This document shows positions 27,160-36,475 of a DNA stretch of 64,000 nucleotides, piece by piece. The DNA comes from CAYMDP01 sp964389375 (lineage in GTDB: Bacteria > Bdellovibrionota > Bdellovibrionia > Bdellovibrionales > UBA1609), in contig CAYMDP010000010.1 of NCBI GenBank assembly GCA_964389375.1, positions 1 through 64,000 on the forward strand, written 5' to 3'. A program made the translations under genes and the position numbers. The first letter of the stretch is position 1, and each line of letters starts with the position of its first letter. Under the pieces are notes generated by a model. That model saw only the letters and a program-made list of their open reading frames with translations, did not search any database and was not told where the DNA came from.

Positions 27160-27759
27160 GTGAAGTGGGATAGATTTGATTGGAGAGGTGTGCAGCCTCA
27201 GCCTGTAATCGGCGTTGATGAAGTGGGTCGGGGTTGTTTGGCGGGTCCAGTCTATGCCGCCGCTGTGATTATGGATGTAAAGTCTTTAGATCAAGATTGG
27301 ACAGATTCGAAACTCTTGTCCGAAACTCGTCGAAAAATTTTGTCAGAGAAAGTGAAAGCCGAATGCCAGTACGGAATTGGTTTTGCAAGTATCGAAGAAA
27401 TCACCAAGCTCAACATCCTTCGAGCTAGTTTGCTTGCGATGAAGCGGGCGGTGGAAGCCTTAAAAGTAAAGACGGGTCATATCTTAGTCGATGGAACTTT
27501 TAAAATTCCGGACTTAAAAGCTTATGAGCAAACCCCACTGATCAAGGGGGATTTAAGGGCCGCACCGATTTCTGCAGCGGCGATTTTAGCAAAAGTGACT
27601 CGGGACGAGTTATTGAAACAGTTTGCTGAGGAGTTTCCCAATTACGGTTTCGAAAAACACAAAGGCTATTCGACCGCGGCTCACAAAGCCGCGATCAAAA
27701 ACTTTGGACCCTGCTCGATCCATCGCCCCAGCTTTGCCGGAGTTAAAGAGTACCTTTAA
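27160..27759 (+). CDS. rnhB: Ribonuclease HII
   Basis: A 199-residue enzyme that nicks RNA in RNA-DNA hybrids. Motifs: VIGVDEVGRGCLAGPV with the acidic pair Asp20-Glu21, LDQDWTDSKLLSETRR, ILVDGTF, AAILAKVTRDELL and YGFEKHKGY. The frame is open back to 27094, but that region is the rplS terminator. The GTG at 27160 has GGGGGA six bases upstream and gives a normal-length protein. yraN follows and overlaps its 3' end. Confidence 0.94.
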   Translation: MKWDRFDWRGVQPQPVIGVDEVGRGCLAGPVYAAAVIMDVKSLDQDWTDSKLLSETRRKILSEKVKAECQYGIGFASIEEITKLNILRASLLAMKRAVEALKVKTGHILVDGTFKIPDLKAYEQTPLIKGDLRAAPISAAAILAKVTRDELLKQFAEEFPNYGFEKHKGYSTAAHKAAIKNFGPCSIHRPSFAGVKEYL

Positions 27760-28090
27760 GCCCCATCCCCATGACTGGGGTCTTCAGTGCGAACAAATTG
27801 TTTGTGATTATTTCCTCGAGCAGAATTTTCGAATGCTTTATTCGCGTTACAAAATTCTAGGCGTCGAGGTGGACTGGATTTTTTGTGACTCTAAAGGTCT
27901 TCGAGTTTTGGTCGAAGTAAAGTCCATTGGAAGTTTTGATTTTCTCGAAACTCGTCTTCACCACAAGCAAAAAGCCCGTCTTTTAAGGGTTGCGGCTTAT
28001 CTGAGTGAGCGGTGGGACTGCCGAATATTAGCGCAACTTGCTCTGGTGGATCGGCTGCGCCGCGTCCACATTTTCGACTTGGAGATTTGA
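27734..28090 (+). CDS. YraN/UPF0102 family endonuclease-like protein
   Basis: About 118 residues. The conserved core is WGLQCEQIVCDYFLEQNF, then GVEVDWIFCDSKGLRVLVEVKS (the E-x-D ... E-V-K pattern of the restriction-endonuclease-like fold) and HKQKARLLRVAAYL. The family has been tied to DNA processing but its role is unclear. The frame is open from 27623 (a TTG well inside rnhB); the TTG at 27734 gives the usual family length and a 26-bp overlap. No strong ribosome site marks either, so the start is uncertain. The yraN-rnhB pair is conserved in many bacteria. Confidence 0.85.
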   Translation: MPELKSTFKPHPHDWGLQCEQIVCDYFLEQNFRMLYSRYKILGVEVDWIFCDSKGLRVLVEVKSIGSFDFLETRLHHKQKARLLRVAAYLSERWDCRILAQLALVDRLRRVHIFDLEI

Positions 28091-28138
28091 AATCCGGGCA
28101 ATCATTGACTCAGGCCCTGACTATGAAAAACTAAATTC

Positions 28139-28561
28139 ATGAAGGGTCTTAAAGTTTTAATTTTGCTGAGCTTCTTATTGTCCAGTGTTTTTGCTAGGGC
28201 TCAAACTCCGCCGGATCAATCGGCTGCCGGAAAAGAATTTATCATGAGCTGCACCTATGGTGTTTTGGCGGGAACATTAGTTGGGGCGGCGACCTTGGCA
28301 TTTTCTGATAACCCAGGAAATAGTTTAAGCAAAGTGGCCCGGGGTGCATCGATTGGTCTTTATGCCGGAATTTTATTGGGCCTTTATGTTGTCTATTGGG
28401 TTCCTGATCAAGAAGAGGAATTGAATCTTTACGAGCAACCTGGGTACCCAAGTAGCCTCAGATACAAAATGCCAAAAACTCCACGCTTTGCTGTTCTTCC
28501 CACTCTTTCTGAAAAAGGGATAGACGGAGCGAGCGCCCACTACCAAGTCTTCTCTTTTTAA
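28139..28561 (+). CDS. Small exported/membrane protein of unknown function
   Basis: A 140-residue protein. Signal peptide 1-22 (MKGLKVLILLSFLLSSVFARAQ), followed by two hydrophobic, Gly/Ala-rich segments (about 38-55, TYGVLAGTLVGAATLAF; and about 68-88, GASIGLYAGILLGLYVVYWV), then a hydrophilic tail. One cysteine sits before the first segment. Likely an inner-membrane protein with a helical hairpin. No family recognised. It follows yraN by 48 bp and could be the last gene of that unit; it faces lptD. Confidence 0.6.
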   Translation: MKGLKVLILLSFLLSSVFARAQTPPDQSAAGKEFIMSCTYGVLAGTLVGAATLAFSDNPGNSLSKVARGASIGLYAGILLGLYVVYWVPDQEEELNLYEQPGYPSSLRYKMPKTPRFAVLPTLSEKGIDGASAHYQVFSF

Positions 28562-28649
28562 TTTTTTTTGTTTTTTGAATCACAAGAAAACTCAGAATGA
28601 ATGGCTCTTCTGGAAGCTGCAAAGCTTTAGAGGTTAGAAAACTGGTCCC

Positions 28650-31031
28650 TTAGTTGGATTGTGAGAATCCAGTGTTGGTGACGCCATCAAACTTAAAGTT
28701 AAAGCTGATGTTGACTCGGCTATCACCACCCAGAACCTGCTGATGAATAATATCGATATTCCAACAGTTCCCCGGTGGGTTGATGCTTGCCAAATATTGC
28801 CAGGATTGAATTCTAAAGTTCACATTTGAATAATCGAGTTGTCCGCTCATCGTTAGATATTTGCTGGTGAAGCCCATTCCTAGACCAATGTTTTCAGTTT
28901 TACTATTTGGAACTTCGACGTTTTGCTCATCGACTAAAAAGCTTCTTGTGTAGGCCACTTGTCCAAAGTTTCCGTTGTCGGCAGTAACGCGCACTCGCGA
29001 ACTTGAGTTCGTGACGTTTGCATAAGGATAATGAACGACGGCGGTGTTGGTCTCGAAATTATCATAGCGAACATCCAAAAGGGTATTAATCGCCGACCAG
29101 GGCTGTGGTTTTTCGGTGGCGGCTTCATTAAAGTCATAGGACTGATTAATTCTAAAGGTAATGATGTTTTGGTAGACGGGGGCCCCGTTTTGCCAGATCT
29201 TTCGCGTCCAGCGATTGACCAAACCAAGATTTAAAATCCTTTGGTTAAAAAGACGATCATTGTTGTCGAACTGAAGTTTATTTCGACCAAAGACGTCTTC
29301 GTCACTAATTGGATTAAAAGTTTTAGAAAATTCGAGTCCGTCTAAATCGCCAAAAAATCCATGGCGAGTTCTTCGAGCCCAGGGAATTGTCGAGTAGGTC
29401 AGACTGGGTTCAATTTCGTGTCGATAGCGAGTCGCTTTTGGGTCTTCAGAAGGCTTAAGGATACTGCTAAACCGAGTTCTTAAGACATAGGAGTTTTCAA
29501 TATACCTTCGAGCCGCACTGGGAGCGAAGTTCTCAGTAGCATCGATTCCCTCTTCGATCGGAAACTGATACTGAGTTTCTCGATATAAAAAAGTCGGAGT
29601 CAAAGTGAAGTAGGGTCCAAATGAAATCGGATAGGTCAGCTTGGGTTGAATGTCTAAACGCTGCCCAGTTCTCATAATGTCGCGGTCCGGATTAAACTGT
29701 CCGTCCCGAACTGTCTTTACACACTTTTCTGGAATACTTCCGTTTGGAAGCGGCGGACAGGCGGGGTCGCCTTTTGTCGAATCATTGACATCGTCATAGG
29801 AGAAACCGTCTCGGGCAAAATTGACGTAGTTAGCATCCATGCGAAATAACAAATTCGAATCAAGGACTCTCTGGTCCATGATCGAATACTTAAGTTCTGG
29901 GATACGGTGAACCGCAGATTCGTTGCTGGCCAAGGGATCGGATTGAAGTAAATTGATATAAATCGATGCATCGGCGCTAAAGTGCTGGCGCTGCGTATTT
30001 TTAGTGAATGAAACTCTATTTTCGAGGGCGGGATCTCCGTGACCGGACATTTCTGTAGGGAAATCTCTAAGATAACGAAGGTCGCTCAGTCGGTTGAGCT
30101 GCACTCGGTGAGAAATATCTTCCGGCAAAAGATAGGCGTGACGGTAATCTAAGAACCAACGGTTCGGAGCCGGACGATCGATCTCTTTACCGAAAGCCCG
30201 ATCTTTAAGAAAGGCACTGCGAAATATTCCGCGACTTTCGTTTGAGGTCACGTAGCGGTACTCAGCAAGTCCCTTAAGGCCCCGTTTTTCGTAATGGGTT
30301 GCAGTTAAGGTCAGATCTTTACTTCTGCTGATCGCCCAGAAAAAACTTTGAGAGATCGCGAGTCCCCCAAGTTGAGAGACGTCATAAGATGGCACTAAAA
30401 ACCCTGACTGCCGCGAGCTCTTTAGCGGGACAATCAAGCCGGGGAGGATAAGAACTGGAACACCTCCCAGCCGAAGAACTGGACGAGAGATTTTTGCGTA
30501 GCCACCCATCTCGGCTTCGATGCGACTTCCGGTGAAGCTCCAGGCCGGTGGACATGTGACACATGCCGTGTACATGGCATCACTCGCGATATAGTCCTCG
30601 GGCCCCACCTTATCGATGACCTTGCCTTGAAAGACCACCTGGCCAGATTGAACGAAGCCATTAAAAATTCGGCCCGTGTTGGTTTGATAATTAAAAACAA
30701 CGCGGTCTCCTTCGACGTGAGTTTTGGGATTCTTCAAAACAACTTCGCCTTCGGCCTCAATCATTTTTTTATCAATATAGATTATGGCTTTTGTTGCCGA
30801 AAGGTATTGTCCCTGAAAAAGAACATGGACATTGCCCTCAAGAGTGACCGTCTTTTTTCGAGTGTCACGAGACATTGAGTCCGCATTAATTAAAATTCCC
30901 TCAAGAGAGCTGCCGCCCTGAGCTTGTGCCCAGGCAATGTTGGAACTAAAAATGAATACCAAAAAATTGAGCAGGGCCAAGGCCAGAGCAAATCTAATTT
31001 GAATCTTAAGAGCTTCGAAAAATGGATTCAT
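28650..31031 (-). CDS. lptD: LPS-assembly outer-membrane protein LptD
   Basis: About 793 residues. Hydrophobic signal segment (about 12-36, FALALALLNFLVFIFSS), an OstA/LptA-like jelly-roll domain (about 45-165: NADSMSRDTRKKTVTLEGNV, YLSATKAIIYI, EGEVVLKNPKTHVEGDRVVF) with the cysteine pair YTACVTCPP, then a long LptD beta-barrel with many Tyr/Arg-rich strands (RQSGFLVPSYDVSQLGG onward). It inserts LPS into the outer leaflet together with LptE. The ATG at 31031 is chosen over 31064 because it shares TAATG with the stop of the cyclase gene, implying coupled translation. Pairing with a cyclase gene is unusual. Confidence 0.93.
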   Translation of the reverse strand: MNPFFEALKIQIRFALALALLNFLVFIFSSNIAWAQAQGGSSLEGILINADSMSRDTRKKTVTLEGNVHVLFQGQYLSATKAIIYIDKKMIEAEGEVVLKNPKTHVEGDRVVFNYQTNTGRIFNGFVQSGQVVFQGKVIDKVGPEDYIASDAMYTACVTCPPAWSFTGSRIEAEMGGYAKISRPVLRLGGVPVLILPGLIVPLKSSRQSGFLVPSYDVSQLGGLAISQSFFWAISRSKDLTLTATHYEKRGLKGLAEYRYVTSNESRGIFRSAFLKDRAFGKEIDRPAPNRWFLDYRHAYLLPEDISHRVQLNRLSDLRYLRDFPTEMSGHGDPALENRVSFTKNTQRQHFSADASIYINLLQSDPLASNESAVHRIPELKYSIMDQRVLDSNLLFRMDANYVNFARDGFSYDDVNDSTKGDPACPPLPNGSIPEKCVKTVRDGQFNPDRDIMRTGQRLDIQPKLTYPISFGPYFTLTPTFLYRETQYQFPIEEGIDATENFAPSAARRYIENSYVLRTRFSSILKPSEDPKATRYRHEIEPSLTYSTIPWARRTRHGFFGDLDGLEFSKTFNPISDEDVFGRNKLQFDNNDRLFNQRILNLGLVNRWTRKIWQNGAPVYQNIITFRINQSYDFNEAATEKPQPWSAINTLLDVRYDNFETNTAVVHYPYANVTNSSSRVRVTADNGNFGQVAYTRSFLVDEQNVEVPNSKTENIGLGMGFTSKYLTMSGQLDYSNVNFRIQSWQYLASINPPGNCWNIDIIHQQVLGGDSRVNISFNFKFDGVTNTGFSQSN

Positions 31032-33742
31032 TACTTGGTCTTCATCACAAAGACTCCATCCCAATCACTTGGGGGAGGATTTTCCATGAAATTATGGCAG
31101 CGTTGAACATAAAGTTTAGCGACGGTGTCGGCTGGATTATATTGAAGCGCCCCTTCAAACTTGGCAAGAGCCTGCTTAAATTGGGCCTGATGGTAAAGTT
31201 CGGTGCCTTCTTTGTAGGTCTTTAGAAAATTTTGTAAACCTTCTGAGGCTTTGCCTTCGCCCATTAATTCATAAATTTTTACCGGAAGGATTTTGCCTTT
31301 CACTTTAACCCAGTCGACCTCACGACAGATGAAGTCCTCTTTGACCTCTTCGTAAGTAAACTCACTGATCACGATGCGCACACCATATTCTTTTGTAATA
31401 CCCTCAAGACGGGATCCTAAATTCACAGCGTCGCCCATGACGGTGTAACTGCGGACGGTTTCAGATCCCATGTTTCCGACACTGACTTCGCCGGTGTTTA
31501 AGCCAATTCCAATATCGATGGAGGGAAGGCCCTTTTCGATCAATTCGTTTTGAAGAACTTTAAGTCGCTCGAGGCTTTCAAGAGCGCAGCGGCAGGCCCA
31601 CTTTGCGTGATCTTTAAAGTGAATCGGGGCTCCAAAGAAGGCCATAATGGCGTCGCCCATATACTTATCTAGAGTCCCACGATTTTTAAACACGAGTTCC
31701 GTCATCGGGGTGAGGTATCGATTCAGCAAACTCGATAAGGCTTGGGGATCCAGCTTTTCTGAGATCGTGGTAAATCCACGAACATCTGAAAAGAAAACGG
31801 TCAGGCGAACTTTTCGACCACCCAGTTGGACGTTGCTGGGGTCAGAAAGAATTTCTTCGACAATTGCAGGAGAAACGTACTTTTGAAAGGTGGTTCGTAG
31901 CTCTTTCTTTCCACGTTCTTCAGTAAAGTACTTATAAAAAGTTAAAGAAATATATAAAAGCAGGACAAGGACAAAGGGGAAGATGATGGCCGTGACCATG
32001 CCCTGACCGAACAAAAAGTAGCGATCAAAGAAATAAAATCCGGCCATGGAAAATGAGGCAAACAAAAGCCCCGACAAGGCGCCGAGGTAAGATAGGGCGA
32101 GGCTTAAAATGATGCCAAGGCACAGAAGAGTCAGAAGCATGCGCTCTTCTTCTTTTGGGCTCGTGCGCAGAAAATCTTTGCGCACGAGATTGTCGATCAC
32201 GTTAACGTGAGTTTCTGCTCCGGGATAGTTTTCATCGAAGGGAGTGACTCGAAGATCGAAAATACCCATAGCTGTGGCACCCACGATAAATGTCTTCCCC
32301 TTTATAAACTCACTCTTTTTTTCTTGCCGATCTTTTTCAATCCACGTCTTTCGCTCGGGATCAAATTGTCTTTGGCTTACGGTCAGGGTTTCAGAGTCGG
32401 TCAGAAGATCTGCAATACTGACGTAAGGAAACATTTTTTGTGGACCGGCATAGTTAATTGTCAGACGGCCCTTCTCGTCGACAGGGATGTCTCCGACCTC
32501 ATCTCCGGTTTCTAGATCGGTCAGCCATAAGCGGCTAATGATTTTTTGTTGTAATCTTTGATCATAACTTAAAGAAAAGTTTGCATGAAGGTTGTTTGCA
32601 ATCAAATAGGCCTTAAAGGCAATGGATGGAACCCAAAGATCAAAGCTTCTGCCGATTAAAGATTTGCGGCGAATGGTTCCGTCGCTATCTAATTCCGCAT
32701 TAAAAAAACCGGTCTGATTAACACCCTCCGAGAGGGAGGGGATATTCATTACCCAGTCTATGTAATTCACCTTTGCAATAGGAAGGCTGCGGGATTTAAA
32801 TTCATCAGCCCATTCTTGGAACGAATTGTGAGTCAGGTAGTCGGGATCTTGGGCCTTAAGATCCGGCCAGGCCTCGGAAAGGGGGCCAAAGAGTTCATCC
32901 TTTTCGGGGTCTAACCAGTCCTGGCAATAAACGCGCTGGCGATTTTCTTGGGCTATTTTTAGATCTCGATCTTCGGTGGCGTTTTGCGGAGGAGCTCTTT
33001 CGTCGGCGACACTTTGGGCGAGGAATTTTAAATGTTCAGAATAGAACTGAGTCAAAATCGGCGGGATTTCAACGGCCGCTTCGTCCAGCGGGGCCAACAT
33101 GGAGGTTTCATTCTTCCAAGTTTTATAGGCAGGACTTTGACTCGAAATCAGCTGTACACAAGAGTTTAGGTGGGCTGGAGAAACATCGGGCCACTCGCTT
33201 TGAGAAAACACTCCGAGCACTACAGGTGCTGCATTTTGGCTTAAGATTTTTGAGAACAAAAGATCCGAATCTCGGGCTTCAAGCTCACTGCGAAATTTTG
33301 CCCTTAAACTATCGTTTAAGGCGCCGCTGCTTTCGAGAGAGTCAAAAATCGCTTCTCCAGGCTTGGCAGAAGGTTCAGAAAAAACCATATCAAAAGCCAG
33401 AGCTTTAGCTCCATACTTAACGGCCTGCTCTATGGCCAATCCAATTTTTTCCCTTGGCCAGGGCCAGCGTCCGACGGTGGATACGGACCTTTCGTCAACC
33501 GCAAGAAGAACAACTTGATCTGATCCGGCTCGGGGGCCGCGCGCTTGAAGTCTAAAGTCGATGGATTTTTGATGGGCAATTCCTAAAACAGAAAGAAGCT
33601 GATTTTTACCTGTGCTGCGATCCGCTGAAGACGAGCGGGTAATGTAAAACTGCAGAGCGATGATCGTTACAAAAAAGGTGATGTATAGACCGATGGCTGT
33701 GGGGCGATAGAATAAGCCGAGAAAAGATAAAATGTTCTTCAT
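31031..33742 (-). CDS. CHASE2-domain class III adenylate/guanylate cyclase with TPR-like tail
   Basis: A 903-residue inner-membrane receptor cyclase. TM1 about 8-32; periplasmic CHASE2 sensor about 45-480 (VVLLAVDERSVSTVGRWPWPR; GALNDSL; IGRSFDLWVPSIAF; VDEKGRLTINYAGP; FIVGATAMGIFDLRVTPF); a group of TM helices about 532-602; cyclase domain about 635-815 with metal Asp in VFFSDVRGFT and DKYMGDAIMAFFGAP, and YTVMGDAVNLGSRLE. Lys in LDKYMGD and Thr in YTVMGD fit ATP rather than GTP. The last 60 residues (YHQAQFKQALAKFEGALQYNPADTVAKLYVQRC) form a TPR-like repeat. Its stop overlaps the lptD start. Confidence 0.92.
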   Translation of the reverse strand: MKNILSFLGLFYRPTAIGLYITFFVTIIALQFYITRSSSADRSTGKNQLLSVLGIAHQKSIDFRLQARGPRAGSDQVVLLAVDERSVSTVGRWPWPREKIGLAIEQAVKYGAKALAFDMVFSEPSAKPGEAIFDSLESSGALNDSLRAKFRSELEARDSDLLFSKILSQNAAPVVLGVFSQSEWPDVSPAHLNSCVQLISSQSPAYKTWKNETSMLAPLDEAAVEIPPILTQFYSEHLKFLAQSVADERAPPQNATEDRDLKIAQENRQRVYCQDWLDPEKDELFGPLSEAWPDLKAQDPDYLTHNSFQEWADEFKSRSLPIAKVNYIDWVMNIPSLSEGVNQTGFFNAELDSDGTIRRKSLIGRSFDLWVPSIAFKAYLIANNLHANFSLSYDQRLQQKIISRLWLTDLETGDEVGDIPVDEKGRLTINYAGPQKMFPYVSIADLLTDSETLTVSQRQFDPERKTWIEKDRQEKKSEFIKGKTFIVGATAMGIFDLRVTPFDENYPGAETHVNVIDNLVRKDFLRTSPKEEERMLLTLLCLGIILSLALSYLGALSGLLFASFSMAGFYFFDRYFLFGQGMVTAIIFPFVLVLLLYISLTFYKYFTEERGKKELRTTFQKYVSPAIVEEILSDPSNVQLGGRKVRLTVFFSDVRGFTTISEKLDPQALSSLLNRYLTPMTELVFKNRGTLDKYMGDAIMAFFGAPIHFKDHAKWACRCALESLERLKVLQNELIEKGLPSIDIGIGLNTGEVSVGNMGSETVRSYTVMGDAVNLGSRLEGITKEYGVRIVISEFTYEEVKEDFICREVDWVKVKGKILPVKIYELMGEGKASEGLQNFLKTYKEGTELYHQAQFKQALAKFEGALQYNPADTVAKLYVQRCHNFMENPPPSDWDGVFVMKTK

Positions 33743-33852
33743 GTGGGCAAGCTTCTCCCGCGAGGGCCATGTCTGGGCTGAACACTAGTCCATGGTAAGG
33801 GCGGTTTTGGTCTCAGACAAGACCTAAGATGTGTTTATTGCAGATGATCTAA

Positions 33853-33869
33853 CGAGGACGAGGTCCTCG
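33853..33869. promoter_or_regulatory. Palindrome next to a -10-like box upstream of the STAS gene
   Basis: Perfect 7-bp inverted repeat with a three-base spacer (CGAGGAC-GAG-GTCCTCG), four bases before TATACT (33873-33878), about 35 bp before the STAS gene start. Position suggests an operator overlapping a -35 region; no regulator is assigned. Confidence 0.4.
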
Positions 33870-33911
33870 GCATATACTGTAAGTTGTGATCCATGTATCC
33901 GAGGGAGGAAT

Positions 33912-34349
33912 ATGCAAGCCAAGATCGAGCAAGAAGGTGATGTTGTGATTGTTCATTTGGGTGGTTTGTTGAACTATGAGGCAGTGGAATCCTTTCGGGT
34001 GGTGTGTTTAAAGCATCTCACTCAAAAAAAGATTGTGTTCGATATGCAAAATCTTTCTTTCGTTGGATCGATTGGGATTACGGATCTTGTCTCAGTCATG
34101 ACCGAGATCAGTCGCCGTCCGATGACGCCGGTGAAATTTTCGCGGGTGAGTTCGGAGTACTTGCGGGTGCTTCAGGCCAGTGAGCTTCAAAGCCTCGAGA
34201 TTTATGAGACCCCGGATTATGCAAAAAAAGCCCATCAAGGATTTGATGCGCCCATGATTCGTCTGGATCCTATTATTGATCTTGAATTCATAGGTTCTGA
34301 AGGCGAAGTCGAAACCGATGCCCCAGAGCTACTTCGCCCTCTAGATTAG
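33912..34349 (+). CDS. STAS-domain protein (anti-sigma factor antagonist-like)
   Basis: A 145-residue protein. The STAS domain covers about 1-105: KIEQEGDVVIVHLGGLLNYEAVESF, IVFDMQNLSFVGSIGITDLVSVM. In SpoIIAA-type antagonists the equivalent loop carries a phosphorylatable Ser; here the loop has SFVGSIG. An acidic tail (LEFIGSEGEVETDAPELL) follows. The ATG at 33912 is chosen over 33831 because GGAGG lies a few bases upstream. Divergent from the cyclase gene. No anti-sigma factor or kinase gene is nearby, so partner unknown. Confidence 0.82.
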   Translation: MQAKIEQEGDVVIVHLGGLLNYEAVESFRVVCLKHLTQKKIVFDMQNLSFVGSIGITDLVSVMTEISRRPMTPVKFSRVSSEYLRVLQASELQSLEIYETPDYAKKAHQGFDAPMIRLDPIIDLEFIGSEGEVETDAPELLRPLD

Positions 34350-34369
34350 CCTAAAAGCGAAAATAAATT

Positions 34370-35743
34370 TTAGACCAGGTCTGAGGGCTTGTCTTTTTTA
34401 TTAAATCCCGATTGAATTTCAGCCATGAGGTCTTCGATTCGACCTAAGGCTTCTTGCCCTTCTTTCAGGTTTTCAGGAGAGGCTTGAAATGCCGCTTGAT
34501 TAAGAACTTCCATTTGGCCCTTGATAGACTTTAACTTCTCTTTTGTTTCGAAGTCCTTGTTATCAAGCTCTAGCTTGAGGCTTTGAAGGTCTTTTCGGTA
34601 TTGATTCAAGCTCGAACCCAATTGTTGATTTAACTTTTGTAAGGCTTCGGATTTTTCTCTTTGTCTTTCAAGCTGAGTTTGTCCGTCTTGCCATAGGCAT
34701 TGAAGAGACTCGACTTGTTCGATTAGTTTTTTATTCTCAAGTTTTAGCTGATCTCGTTGATCTTGTGTTTCGGCCAGGTCGCGACGGACACTCTCAGTTT
34801 CGATGACTTTTTGATTTAGAGAGGCTCGTAATTCGACAAGACCCTTTTGGAGCTGTTCGTTTTCATGTTCAAATTTGCTTTGAATTTCTTCGCGTTTTCT
34901 TTGCAGGTTGACCACTTGATTTTTTAGATCGGCATTCTCTAGAATCTGTTTATCCAAATGCTGAGCTTTCGCGGCTAACTCTTGAATGCGGGCCTGGGCC
35001 TGCTGAAGTGAAGCCTGCTTTTCGTTGAGTCGATCCTCATAAGAGTTAACCAGGGACTTTTGGTTTTCTTCAGCCTCGCGACTTTGTTGCTGAAATTTGT
35101 GGCTGAGGTCGGTGATATTCATTTTGATCTGTTGATTGCTAAGCTCTAGCTGAGCCTTTGCTTTCGTAGCCTGGCGCAACTGAAGGCGAAGGTGAGTCGC
35201 GACCCGGCGCAAATTCTTTTTGTACTTCTGAAGCCGACTTAAACGCCTAAGATGCTTTTGGATTTCCGAGGAGAGGTGATCTTGTTTGTCTTTACTGTCC
35301 GAGTAGAGTTCGGCGAATTGAGTCTCTAAAAGCTGAATCTTTTCTTTGTAGGCTTGAATCATTTTTTCGACATTCAAACTTCTACCGGAAAGGATTTTGT
35401 CTTTTTCTTGCAGAACTAAATACTGGTCGCTAAGAATTTCATTGCGATGTTCGAGCGAACGATTCACGGCCTCAAGTTGAGACAGTCTGTCTTCAAGCAA
35501 TGAGCTTCGTCGCAGACTAACGCTAAGCCGAGCCATAATATCTTCATTTTGCTGAATCAAAGCGTCGACTGTATTGGATCGAATGATTTCAAGGGGTAAG
35601 CCCTTTAAGTTTAAGGGGCTTGGTATTTCTGTCGGAATAGGCATCCTCTGGACGAATTCGTCTAGACTGATGTTTTCCGTATTCTGATTCATTTCGCCTG
35701 ATTGACTTAATGTCTCTGGCTGGTGGAAATATCCTTTTTCCAT
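34370..35743 (-). CDS. Long cytoplasmic coiled-coil protein
   Basis: A 457-residue protein with no signal peptide or TM segment. Residues 1-55 are Pro/Asn-rich (MPIPTEIPSPLNLKG). From about 60 to 410 nearly every seventh position is Leu, Ile or Val with Gln, Glu, Lys and Arg between, i.e. continuous coiled coil, broken near a basic patch (HLRRLSRLQKYKKNLRRVATHLR, about 165-190) that could bind nucleic acid or membrane. Function unknown; a structural or scaffolding role is inference. It is transcribed away from the next gene, and converges on the STAS gene with a 20-bp gap. Confidence 0.75.
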   Translation of the reverse strand: MEKGYFHQPETLSQSGEMNQNTENISLDEFVQRMPIPTEIPSPLNLKGLPLEIIRSNTVDALIQQNEDIMARLSVSLRRSSLLEDRLSQLEAVNRSLEHRNEILSDQYLVLQEKDKILSGRSLNVEKMIQAYKEKIQLLETQFAELYSDSKDKQDHLSSEIQKHLRRLSRLQKYKKNLRRVATHLRLQLRQATKAKAQLELSNQQIKMNITDLSHKFQQQSREAEENQKSLVNSYEDRLNEKQASLQQAQARIQELAAKAQHLDKQILENADLKNQVVNLQRKREEIQSKFEHENEQLQKGLVELRASLNQKVIETESVRRDLAETQDQRDQLKLENKKLIEQVESLQCLWQDGQTQLERQREKSEALQKLNQQLGSSLNQYRKDLQSLKLELDNKDFETKEKLKSIKGQMEVLNQAAFQASPENLKEGQEALGRIEDLMAEIQSGFNKKDKPSDLV

Positions 35744-35797
35744 CTGACCCCCGTCTAGGCCGACCTTGGCCTACTAAAAGTGTCTCAGACTTGGGCA

Positions 35798-35807
35798 TGA
35801 CATGTCA
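35798..35807. promoter_or_regulatory. 10-bp palindrome between divergent genes
   Basis: TGACATGTCA, perfect dyad, in the 126-bp region between the coiled-coil gene (minus) and the membrane-anchored gene (plus). It could be an operator; a short palindrome can also occur by chance. Confidence 0.25.
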
Positions 35808-35869
35808 AAAATTAGGGCGAAAGATGATAATGCAATGTATTATATTCAACCCGACCGAGGTCTATTCCG

Positions 35870-36472
35870 ATGAGTGTTTGTATGTCAAACAATAGCGCAA
35901 CCGCCCCGGTGATAGATTACGAACTTCTTGAACAAGAGAAGTCCGTTGAAATTCAACAAGATCTGACGAGACGATTAAGTTCTAATGACAGTCGAGGAGG
36001 CTCTCCTCGCCATGCGATCCTAGGACTTGTTGCGGCTGGAAGTTATCAAAGAGCAAAAGATGAATTGGGTGGATATTTTGAGGACAAAGGATCCTATCCC
36101 GGTTTTGTTGCTCGCTGTGAGCGATATGCAAAGCACTGTACCGATCTAATCAGTGCGATCGAATCCAAGAGGAATTTTCCGGGCTTAGCCCATTTAAGTT
36201 TAGCAAAACGTCAAGAGTTGTTCGAGAAGGTCGAAGAGCATTTCAACGAGCTGAAGCAGTACCTAAAGCAAATTGAAATGATCGAGAAAGAAACCAAGAT
36301 CGATGATTTACGATCGACTGTGATTTTTTTAAGAGCCCTTGCGAACTCAGTCTTTTTAGTGCTTTCGGTCGCATTTTTAATTGAGCTAGCGACTAGTCTA
36401 GGGCCTTCGTTTATGGCGGTCTTTGAGGTTATGACGAACAACTTAGTGGACGCCCTGTTTCGACTTTTCTAG
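35870..36472 (+). CDS. C-terminally membrane-anchored protein of unknown function
   Basis: A 200-residue protein with a soluble, helical, charged N-terminal 150 residues (YELLEQEKSVEIQQDLTRRL; FEKVEEHFNELKQYLKQIEM) and one TM segment near 160-183 (ANSVFLVLSVAFLIELATSL). This arrangement suggests a tail anchor with the bulk in the cytoplasm. GAGG lies nine bases before the first ATG; a second ATG at 35882 is possible. No family recognised. Divergent from the coiled-coil gene, convergent with the VKOR gene. Confidence 0.65.
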   Translation: MSVCMSNNSATAPVIDYELLEQEKSVEIQQDLTRRLSSNDSRGGSPRHAILGLVAAGSYQRAKDELGGYFEDKGSYPGFVARCERYAKHCTDLISAIESKRNFPGLAHLSLAKRQELFEKVEEHFNELKQYLKQIEMIEKETKIDDLRSTVIFLRALANSVFLVLSVAFLIELATSLGPSFMAVFEVMTNNLVDALFRLF

Positions 36473-36475
36473 GAC

